64,000 nt of DNA, taken from assembly GCF_027409185.1 (NCBI RefSeq), contig NC_084461.1, positions 230,234,999-230,298,998 on the forward strand, in the 5' to 3' direction. Below the pieces are notes generated by a model. It saw only the letters and a list, made by a program, of their open reading frames with translations. It had not been told where the DNA came from and did not search any database. This DNA comes from Cynocephalus volans. Lineage: Eukaryota > Chordata > Mammalia > Dermoptera > Cynocephalidae. Positions 56,405-64,000 of this stretch are shown here, piece by piece (position 1 is the stretch's first letter; each line of letters opens with the position of its first letter). Position numbers and translations under genes: made by a program.

Positions 56405-56494
56405 GCCAGTCTGGTTAGCGCAGTTGGTTAGAATGTAGTGCTGGTAACACCAAGGTCCAGGGTTCAATCTCTGTACTGGCCAGCTGCCAAAAAA
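56405..56494 (+). mobile_element. tRNA-Ile-derived SINE monomer, diverged
   Basis: 'ggttagcgcagttggttaga', 'gtgctggtaacaccaaggtc' and 'cagggttcaatctctgtact' followed by 'ggccagctgccaaaaaa'. A-box and B-box words are present with changes. The anticodon loop reads ctggtaa rather than ctaataa. One tRNA unit only, short A tail. Confidence 0.85.
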
Positions 56495-57729
56495 GTTTTT
56501 GTTAGGCAGGACCAGAGTGGTGCTTGATCATGGGTTAAGTAATCCCTATTACTGATGCAAGACCTTTTTGTGTCTCATCATTCTTGAGGTTTTCCAGTCT
56601 GGCAGATAGAAACAGGAATTTTCCCTATCCCTGAGTGAAGCCCAGAACTTCTAACCTTTAGGGTCTTTCTTTTTCCATCCTTGAGTAGTTTTCTCACATG
56701 CATATACTAATCAGTACTTAGACTAATACTTGGGAGTGATTCTCTGAAGACCTTCAAAGTTCTGTCACTGCACAGCTCTCTCCTCTCCAATATTCTTCCT
56801 TGCAAATTCGATCTACCTTACAGTTCCTAGACTCTTAGTTCAGTATCCTCAGCCCAGGGAGGAGTTGGGTTTCCCCACCTGGCGTTGTGGCCTAGAATCT
56901 CTCTTAAGGAAATATACTGGGTCAATTTTAGGATCACCTTGTTTATTTCCCATTTATCAAAGATCACGGCCTTTCTTCCTGATGGCCAGTGTCTTGTCCA
57001 TCATTTTATGTGCCATGTCTATATTTTTGTTATTTCTGGTGGGAGGGTAAATCTGGGCTCATTTATGCCATCTTCATTGGAGTCAGAAGTAATTGCATTC
57101 AGAAATGTTTGCATTTTTCCAAGCCTTCGTTTTGCCTACAGCAATGTTAACAATAATTTGTAAATATTACATCCCTAAATTATTTATCAGCAGTTCCTTT
57201 TTGAAAACAAGAAATGTATGTTTACTCATACATATTTAGTAGAGGGAGAGGGGAGGGTGGACTAGCACACAGTGCATCTGTATATTTAAGAGATAATCAG
57301 CAGGAATTTAGAAAATACTGTCAATAGCTGTGTGATGTCAGTAGGATGCAAATAGGTTATACAGCAAATTAAAATGCAAAGGTAAAAGGGGAGATTGCTG
57401 CTTGGAGCATTCTCTGCTTGATATATGGCATCTGAGCAGTCACTAAGAGCCTAGGTGGTCTAATGAACTCCAGTGAATTAGAGCATTACATATTGATCGA
57501 GCATCTGTATTTGTCTGGGAAGATATTAAGGACTCTGGAATTTCAATATAATTTGACCCTTAGTCTATGTCCTTTAAACGAATGCACATTTCTCTTAGCA
57601 TGTTGTCTGGCCAGCTTTTAAAGCAGAATGGGGGTAGCATTATGGAAGTAGAGTCCAAGCTTAGGTTTCAGATACCACAGAGTGTAAATTATTCTTCTGG
57701 CATTTTTATCTACATGGTATAAGGTAAGA
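56495..57729. other. Unassigned DNA, left part perhaps old L1 5' sequence
   Basis: 56495-57160 may continue the antisense L1 beyond the SINE ('ttttctggcagatagaaaca' style text), but I cannot support it firmly. A G/A-rich patch lies at 57240-57257. No gene recognised. Confidence 0.35.
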
Positions 57730-58258
57730 TGTTGTCTCTCTTTAATCCCTGTGAGAAATGCCCTCACCCATCCAATGCCAAAGGAAGGACATAGAGACAC
57801 AAGGTACAGTGAAGCAAGACTTTAATTATGGCCTTGCAAGGTTCGGGTGTCTGTGAATGGGACAGGCGCATGGAAAAGGGCTGTAGCAAGCAATTTATTC
57901 CCTAGTACACAAGTCCCTCCCTCCACTTCCTCATTGGCTGAGTACTACACGATGCACAATCTTCTCAAATGATGCCTAAAATTTATTACCCCCTCGCAAG
58001 GAATTCTTTTGTCTGGGAACTCAGGACACACCATGAAAAAGGCCTGCTTAAGCCCTGTGAAAGGAGAAACACTAGGGAAAAAAGAAAACAATATGGGCTA
58101 GTAATTAATTACCATCTCAAGGAGAGCTCTATCTGTTCAGAGACACCCTGGAAATGGGCTGGACCAGTCAGACAACTTTTGGGCTGGGTCTGAATCAGTT
58201 AAAACACCCTCAGATAAGTAATTTCTGAAAGTGAATCACGTAAGTTATTTTCTTACAG
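57730..58258 (-). mobile_element. Possible retroviral LTR, unidentified family
   Basis: On the minus strand the block starts 'tgtaagaaaataacttacgt' and includes 'ccataattaaagtcttgctt' then 'cactgtacc', a layout seen at LTR polyadenylation sites (attaaa plus downstream GT-rich text), and would end '...agagagacaaca'. TG and CA ends are present, but flanking 4-6 bp do not match, so limits and class are uncertain. Confidence 0.35.
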
Positions 58259-58264
58259 CTTCTT

Positions 58265-58340
58265 CCTCTGCACAGTGGGGATAATCATACTTAGAATGTT
58301 GTGGGCATTAAATGAGATACAGTGCATTGAGTGCTGAGTG
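58265..58340 (+). mobile_element. MIR SINE fragment
   Basis: 'cttcctctgcacagtgggga', 'taatcatacttagaatgttg' and 'gggcattaaatgagatacag' match the plus-strand MIR core and 3' part. Confidence 0.55.
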
Positions 58341-58930
58341 TATTGCTAGGCATTATACAATGTGTTTGCATGAATCAGCATTCTCCAGAGAAAGAAAACC
58401 AATAGGATGTATATGGAATTGGCTCACATGGTCATGGAACCTGGCAATTCCAAAATCTGTAGATGGGCTGGCAGGCTGGAGACCAAGGAAGTGCCAGTGT
58501 TGTCACTGATGTCCAAAGGCAGTCAGCTGGAGGATTTGCCCTTGCTTAGGGGAGGTGACTCTTTTGTTCTATTCAGGCTTTCAGCTGACTGGATGAGGTC
58601 CACCCACATCACAGAGGGCAATCTGCCTTACTCAAAGTCCACCTATTTAAATGTTAATCCCATTCAGATGCACCCTCACAGAAACATCCAGAAAAACATT
58701 TAACCAACTATTTGGGCACCATGGCCCAGCCAAATTGATGCAGAAAATTAACATTCACAGTGTTTATACACATTAGTTCATTTAACTCTTCTTCAATCCT
58801 ATGGGGTAGGAATTGTTTTCCTAGGTTTATGGTGCAGAAACTGAGGCTCAGGGAGATGAAATAACTTGTATAAGACGGAAATTTGAACTCAGATTTGTCT
58901 GACTACAAAGCCCAAGCTTTTAAGAATTCC
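58341..58930 (-). mobile_element. MIR SINE split by an MLT2 LTR
   Basis: Left part 'tattgctaggcattatacaa' (to 58366) continues after the LTR as 'atacacattagttcatttaa', 'tcctatggggtaggaattgt', 'ggtgcagaaactgaggctca' and 'gggagatgaaataacttgta'. Removing 58367-58764 restores one minus-strand MIR. Confidence 0.7.
58367..58759 (-). mobile_element. MLT2-type (ERVL) solo LTR with 5-bp duplication
   Basis: 'gtgtt' at 58362-58366 recurs at 58760-58764. On the minus strand it starts 'tgtgaatgttaattttctgc' and ends 'gctgattcatgca', with 'atcaatttggctgggccatg', 'gagtaaggcagattgccctc' and 'catgtgagccaattccatat' inside. It is inserted in a MIR. Confidence 0.9.
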
Positions 58931-59019
58931 ATTAAAATGTACCCTAGCATAGTGGTTGTTATATAGAGGTGCTCAGTTAAGGTGAGCTCCCAGGTCTTGC
59001 AGTGTCCAGTGCTGGTTTC

Positions 59020-59160
59020 AATCCCTCTCCCCTTGACAACTCTCCCTATGAGCAACTAAAGGACTAGGGCCATGTCTTTTTGGTCTTGTATTCATAATGC
59101 TTACTAAAGTGTGTGGTACACAGCAGGTGCTCAATAAATTTATGCCTGAATGCAGTTGGA
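59020..59160 (+). mobile_element. L2 LINE 3' end
   Basis: 'gactagggccatgtcttttt', 'ggtcttgtattcataatgct', 'gtgtggtacacagcaggtgc' and 'tcaataaatttatgcctgaa' give the L2 3'-terminal word order. Confidence 0.65.
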
Positions 59161-59329
59161 AATACTATTTTGTACCTCTTTTTCACTAAATCAAATAGTA
59201 TTTTCTTAAAAAAATAATGACTTTGTGTAAAGTGCCAGGAACTGAGAAGAAAACAAAGCCAGATCTGGCCTGGATACTGCCATCAGAAATTTTGGTTTCA
59301 TAATGGACGTGAGAAATTCATTCACTTAT

Positions 59330-60340
59330 CTATCCATCTGTTCATTCATTCATTTGTTTATTCTTTATTTAACAAATATGTATTTATACTTATTTTGTTC
59401 TCTGTGCCAGCTATTGGCTTAGGATCTGGGAATACAGAAGTGAACAAACAGACTAAGGCCCTGTATTAGTTTCCAGTTGCTGCTGTAACAAATTCACACA
59501 CATTAAAACAATACAATGTTATTATTTTAAAGTTCTGAAGCAGAAGTCTGAAATGAGTTTTACAGGGCCAAATCAAGATACTGGCATACTGCTTCCTTCT
59601 GCAGTTTCTAGGTGAATCTGTTCTTTGCCTCTTCCATGCTTTAGACGCACCTGCATTCCTTGCCTTGTGGTCCCATGTCACATGGCCTTTTCTCCTCTTT
59701 CCTTTGTCACATAACCTTCTACCAAATAATCTCCGGCCTCCTTCTTATAAGAGCTCTTTTGATTAAATTATGTTCATCTGGGAAATCCAGACTAATTCCC
59801 AAGATCCTTAATCTAATCACAATCTGTGAAGTCCCTTTTGCCACATGAGGAAACACATTCAGAGGGACTAGGGATTAAAGAATGGGCCTCTTTGGCAGGG
59901 GTTTGGGGTACTTTATTCAGCCTACCACAGACCCTCAGACAGAAATAGAGATACACACTAAACAATTAGTGCACAATATAATAGTATGTATCTGTATGTG
60001 CCATAAAGAAACAGAAATCGTAGTAGAGGTTAGAGAATAACTGGGAGAAAGGAGCTCTTCTTGTGAGAGGTTTGTCAGAGAGGGCCAGTCAGGTTAGGTG
60101 ACACTGAGCAGAGGCACAAATAAAGTGACAGAGGCCTGGAGCAGGTATGTCATCTGAGAGCAGTGAAGGCCGGGGGCAGTGTATGCAAGAAACTGTGATG
60201 AAAGGCATGGAGACTCAGCAGCAGGCAGCAGGAAATTGCAGGAGGGATGCACGCATCCAGACAAAGAGATCAACAGATGGTTTATGGAAGAGGTGGCATT
60301 TGAGAAACTCCAGAAGCATCAACAGGTTCTAGGCATGTGG
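59330..60340 (+). mobile_element. Mammal-wide ancient repeat, split by an MLT1 LTR
   Basis: 'cattcattcatttgtttatt' and 'gtgccagctattggcttagg', 'gaatacagaagtgaacaaac' precede the LTR; 'acagaaatagagatacacac' and 'gaagaggtggcatttgagaaa' style text follow it. The two sides read as one copy of the family at 12597-12990. The right limit is approximate. Confidence 0.5.
59462..59929 (-). mobile_element. MLT1-type solo LTR with near-perfect 5-bp duplication
   Basis: The plus strand runs from 'tgtattagtttccagttgct' through 'gctgtaacaaattcacacac', 'tgaagcagaagtctgaaatg', 'ctagggattaaagaatgggc' to 'tattcagcctaccaca'. Flanks are 'ggccc' (59457-59461) and 'gaccc' (59930-59934), one mismatch. Confidence 0.88.
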
Positions 60341-60698
60341 ATGGGCTCATAGAAAAAAAAGTGCAAAGCACTGTGAGTGCTGAACCTCATGGTTCAGACC
60401 AAAGGAATTCAAAAAGCACACTCTGGGGCTGCAGAAGTGAAGAAACCTGAATGGAGGGGGTGCGGCTCTGGCTAGGACCTGAAGTGTGATTATTCCTTTC
60501 CACGGGACAGCTGCCAGTCTCTGGCTCCCAATTTTTCATTACTAGGGGAGGCAAGGAGGCACCGTGTAGAGCAGATCTCTGAGAGGAAACTTTGTTGGAA
60601 CCTTCTGGGCATGCGCCAGTGTTTCTGGGCATTCCTTCTCCTCAAGTCCTGCAGGGCAGATCTTAGCTCATCTGGTTCTTGTGTTTCCCTTTCAATAG
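60341..60698. other. Unassigned DNA
   Basis: Nothing recognised between the ancient repeat and the SINE target site. The 81-residue minus-strand frame at 60387-60632 has no domain. Confidence 0.4.
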
Positions 60699-60709
60699 CA
60701 ATGGGTCTT

Positions 60710-60831
60710 GGTTGGCTGATTAGCTCAGTTGGTTAGAGCATGGTGCTAATAACACCAGGGTCCAAGGTTCGATCCCTGTATTGGCCAACTGCCAAAAAAA
60801 AAGAAGAAAAAAAAAAGAAAAAGAAAAAAAT
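60710..60831 (+). mobile_element. tRNA-Ile(AAT)-derived SINE monomer, best preserved
   Basis: 'caatgggtctt' at 60699-60709 recurs at 60832-60842, an 11-bp target-site duplication. Positions 60714-60787 fold as a tRNA: acceptor GGCTGAT/ATTGGCC fully paired with G-U pairs, D stem GCTC/GAGC, anticodon stem TGGTG/CACCA with loop CTAATAA (anticodon AAT), T loop TTCGATC. Only the outer two T-stem pairs mismatch. Boxes A (TAGCTCAGTTGG) and B (GGTTCGATCC) are intact. An impure A tail (A with scattered G) follows. It is a SINE, not a tRNA gene, because of the tail and duplication. Confidence 0.92.
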
Positions 60832-61254
60832 CAATGGGTCTTTATCTTCATCTGGCCTTGACCCTGATTCTACTCCTGCCTTTGATGCTTCTACCCAAGT
60901 TTCAGGTTTGCAGAACCCACCTGAACTTCAATGGCCCTGACAGCACAGGTCTGATACCAACAGGCATGGCCTTTGGCTTGGAGTGAAGAGATCCCTAGCT
61001 TGACACAGAGAATGCAACAAGATATATTTCCTTTCTTATTTTCTATGGTGCCTTTCAGCTGATCCCCATCAGTAATAAGCTTACTCCCCAATTCATTAAA
61101 ACAAGAAGTCTCAGGGTAGGCATCACTAACTGACATATTTCCACTTGAACCCAGCCAGAGTCTCAGAATCCCTCTCCACCGAGGACTTCATTATCCACTA
61201 AAAATCCTCACTTACTCAGTCCTTTATTCTTTCAACAATTTTCCGAGAAGCCAT

Positions 61255-62010
61255 ATAGCATGTTAATTGGGCTCTAGAGTCAGAATTCCTGGGTTTAAAT
61301 CAGCCGTCACTCACCAGCTGCGCTGTGTAGGCTACAATGGGATTTTAGTTGGAGGTTGTGCATGTCGCTCTTTTTATCTGATCTGTGATTATAACAGTAA
61401 TGGCCTGGGAAAAACATCAATTTCCTAACGTTAGAAATAGGAATGGTTTGTAAAATTCTACAGCTATTTCCTGATGTTAGGTGGTACTTACCTTGTGTAT
61501 TCCTAAACTGGTTAGTGTAAAGTAGTTCCAGCACCTCTGAGGCACCACTGCTGGTGTTGACCATGCTGAAGTTGGCCAGATGTGCTGACTGTGTGTTATG
61601 TAACTTCAGTTCCTTTACTCAACATGCCCAGTACAACTTTTTTCCCAATCAGTCACACCCCGTATTGCACGTCTTGTGCATAACTGTACTAAAGGATCTT
61701 ATTCTGTGTACTATGTGTGTCAGTCGTGTACATTGCCTTATAATGTAGTAAGAAAGAATAAGACCTAAACAATGCAACCAACGGTCCAACTGTCATACCA
61801 TCTGAAACCCCAAATAAACCTTGAACTGTGAAAAAAAAAAAAAAGTGACCTGCAAGAGAAGTTATTTATCTCTCTGTGTCTCAGTTTCCTTATGTTTAAA
61901 ATGAGGAAAATAATAGCATCTTTTTTCAAGGAAAGGGTACAAAACAGTTCATATATGTAAATAATTTAGGACAGTGCTGGGCACTTAGTAAGCTTTATTA
62001 TTATCTTGGT
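61255..62010 (+). mobile_element. MIR SINE split by a retrocopy
   Basis: The 5' part 'ctctagagtcagaattcctg', 'ggtttaaatcagccgtcact' and 'caccagctgcgctgtgt' ends at 61327. The 3' part resumes at about 61846 with 'gacctgcaagagaagttatt', 'tctctctgtgtctcagtttc' and 'gtgctgggcacttagtaagc'. Together they make a nearly complete plus-strand MIR. Confidence 0.8.
61328..61845 (+). pseudogene. Probable retrocopy of an unidentified mRNA 3' UTR
   Basis: About 518 bp of sequence unlike any repeat I know interrupts the MIR. It ends with a polyadenylation signal 'aataaa' at 61813-61818, 'ccttgaactgtg' and then a run of about 15 A (61830-61844), the structure of a reverse-transcribed mRNA 3' end. The duplicated target is at most 3-4 bp ('gtg'), which is short for L1-mediated insertion. 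No open frame beyond 64-85 residues spans it, so it would be a 3' UTR. Source gene unknown; an uncharacterised SINE or LTR cannot be excluded. Confidence 0.5.
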
Positions 62011-62759
62011 GGTAGTGGTGGTCCTTACTGTTCTTGTGTGGGTGGCAGGAGGGGAAAGATAATGCTGGGATAAGACTTGGGTCTCTGCTCTGTGCTGGCC
62101 CAGTGTGGTTCCCTGGCTCCTCACTGCCTGGTGGGTAGACCATTCCTTCCCCACTGGTGCCCTTTCTCCCCTGCATCTTGTGGACCCTTCAGCACCCAGG
62201 CTACTCTTGAGTGAGGCAGTTCTAACTGTTGGGATGGCTTGGCAAAGCCACACTTCCAGACTCAGGATACAGGGGTTTCTTGAAAATGTCCAGCCTCTCT
62301 TCTATTCTTTACTTTTTCTTTGTCACCAATTAGTCCTGGGACCTTATCTCCACCTAGGGCATCCGCCCTGTATCCTCTCCCTACGTGTGCCCTGTCTTGA
62401 AGTTTGTCTTTACTCTCAGCCTCATTTGCTTACTTCCGACTATTTACAGAACCTCATTCCTAGAGGCTCTGGGACTGAAGGGTACAGCAAGTACAGTAGT
62501 GCCCCGGGACTGAGGCCTCACCATAGAGCAATGGCTCCTGCCTGGGGTTAGGGATAACCCCTGCCCAGATTCCTTGTGACTGGGTTCCGTGCTCCTGATG
62601 GCATTCCTGGCTCCAATCAGTTGTCTACTTATTACTAAGACAGCTGTGCACAGGATTCAACTTCACGCCAGGTACTCTAGAGACCAACCAAGAGCAGCAA
62701 CCCCTACCAAAAAAGGGGAAACAGCTCAGCCGTAATAAATTTACCCATAATTTTGCAAT
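62011..62759. other. Unassigned DNA
   Basis: No repeat recognised. The plus-strand frame 62105-62551 (148 residues) is one of the longest in non-repeat sequence but shows no domain, and I see no defensible splice sites around it. Confidence 0.4.
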
Positions 62760-63268
62760 CAAAATGTCTAGAAAGAAGCCCAGTAGATACCTGATACTGC
62801 AGATAGTACCAAAACCTATACAGTATGTACTGTTTCTTCTTATGCATACATAACCTATGACGAAGTTTAATTTAAAGTTAGGCACAGTAAGAGATTAACA
62901 ACAATAACTAATAATAAAATAGAACAATTATAACAATATGCCAGCATCACTGCTATTGCACTTTAGGGCCATTATTTAGTAAAATTAAGTTTACTTGAAC
63001 ACACGCACTGTGATACCAGGACAGCAAATCCGATAACTGAGACCACTACTTAGTGACTAACAGGTGGGGAGTAGATACCGTGTGGACATGCTAGACAAAG
63101 ATGATTCACGTCCTGGGTGGGATGGAGCCAGATGACACCACACTATTCAAAATGGCACACAATTGAACACTTATGAATTGTTTATTTCTGGAATTTTCCA
63201 TTTAATTTTTTGAACTGTGTTTGACCATGGGTAACTGAAACCACGGATAAGAGGGGACTACTATGTTT
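62760..63268 (-). mobile_element. Tigger-family DNA transposon relic
   Basis: Text 'gtagatacctgatactgcag', 'atagtaccaaaacctataca', 'gttaggcacagtaagagatt', 'aacaacaataactaataata' and the right arm 'accatgggtaactgaaacca', 'cggataagaggggactacta' match a Tigger-type element. The right arm is the reverse complement of the left arm at 7074. Left terminus is disrupted. No transposase frame. Confidence 0.75.
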
Positions 63269-64000
63269 TAATTCAGCCTTTATACAAATGTAATGTCATT
63301 ATGAAAAATAAATGCTCTTTGAGTTGCTTGTGGGGAGGGGTGGACCATAACCTTTTATTCACTCAAAGTGTTAATGTGGCCCTGGACTCACCCATCTGGG
63401 TTCAGCCCGCCTGGAAGGGCCACATGTCAGAAACTGGCCCTGTCTGTCTCTTCCCTCCTCCCCCACATCACATGCTCCTGCAACTAATCGCCTACTGCCT
63501 AAGTCTCCAGTTTTGTTATATAATTGCTATTTTTTCCTGTTTTTCTCAGGCTAAGATTAATAACTAGAAAGGCAAAGATTCCTACCAGTAAAGTGTTGAA
63601 CCGTCATCTGGAAATATACCCAGCTGTTTCCACAGTGGAATTTAAGAGCATTTAGCTAATTACAGTCCTCAGGAAGAGAAAACTTCTTAATGGAAGCAGC
63701 ACGATCTTTTCTGCCTTACAGTGGGAGCTAGTTGCCAACAGATAAATAGGAGTTACATGACACACCTCCCTGTCAATGCCTTCACGGGAGGGTGTTGTAA
63801 AGTGCCTTCTCTGTAGGCCTACCACTACGATGTGTGTTTTGACAAAGATGCTTTTTCAAGGCCATGAAAGTAAAAGCACCATAAAGTCAGAAGGAAACAG
63901 TATAAATTGAATCAGAATGAGTCTCAGCACAGACTCACTCTTGCACCTTGGCTGAAATGGCCTGAGTCCTCTGTTACTGCCACCTGCTTCAGTGCCTGTA
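63269..64000. other. Unassigned DNA to the window end
   Basis: No repeat or exon recognised. The 88-residue frame at 63301-63567 has no identifiable domain. Confidence 0.4.

Noticed and set aside
60714..60787. Functional tRNA-Ile gene
   Set aside because: The A-rich tail, the 11-bp target-site duplication and the T-stem mismatches identify it as a SINE.
62105..62551. 148-residue plus-strand frame
   Set aside because: No conserved motif or flanking exon signals; overlapped by two minus-strand frames of comparable openness.
1..64000. A novel gene system or operon-like cluster
   Set aside because: No set of adjacent intact frames exists; all extended coding similarity is to L1 ORF1 and ORF2 remnants.

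Overview
The window is mammalian nuclear DNA from a gene-poor, retrotransposon-rich region. I found no protein-coding exon, structural RNA gene, promoter or CpG island that I can support. Most of the sequence whose origin can be read consists of LINE-1 copies of different ages, LTRs of the ERVL/MaLR type, tRNA-derived SINEs, DNA-transposon fossils (Tigger/MER2, hAT, a mariner MITE), MIR/L2-era relics and microsatellites. The SINEs are built from tRNA-Ile(AAT), occur as monomers and head-to-tail dimers, and no Alu, B1/B2 or carnivore/ruminant SINE was seen. This composition best fits a colugo (Dermoptera, CYN-type SINEs). The species call is an inference from repeat types only.

Layout. 1-1065: an eroded L1 3' end carrying a SINE dimer and a mariner MITE. 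1066-16130: relatively repeat-poor DNA with MIR fragments, an MLT1-type LTR (4741-5322) and a Tigger transposon (7074-7914) that was itself invaded. 16131-22166: a nearly complete minus-strand L1 of about 6 kb with a 13-bp target-site duplication, split by a solo MaLR LTR with its own 5-bp duplication. 22167-25700: mostly unassigned. 25700-35115: a very old plus-strand L1 used as a landing pad by at least seven later insertions (hAT, mariner MITE, MER2, young L1, MLT2 LTR, MST-type LTR, unidentified LTR). 36829-38581: a 5'-truncated plus-strand L1 with a 10-bp duplication. 40836-48095: an old minus-strand L1 interrupted by a 3.5-kb plus-strand L1-derived composite and by a SINE dimer. 50640-56400: more old minus-strand L1 with LTR insertions. 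56401-64000: SINE monomers, LTRs, MIRs, a probable retrocopy of an unidentified 3' UTR, and a second Tigger copy.

No genes act together here; the content is a record of successive transposition. The points most worth checking are: (i) an internally deleted L1 derivative at 42465-44300 that joins an L1 5' UTR with a regular 80-bp tandem repeat, about 70 bp of endonuclease-domain sequence, and an L1 3' tail; (ii) a tetranucleotide array at the same ORF2 position in three separate L1 copies; (iii) a Lys-rich ORF1 C-terminal extension; and (iv) a SINE at 60714-60787 that still folds as a near-complete tRNA-Ile. Repeat family names rest on recognition of consensus wording and were not confirmed by a database search. 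Boundaries are exact only where target-site duplications are stated.
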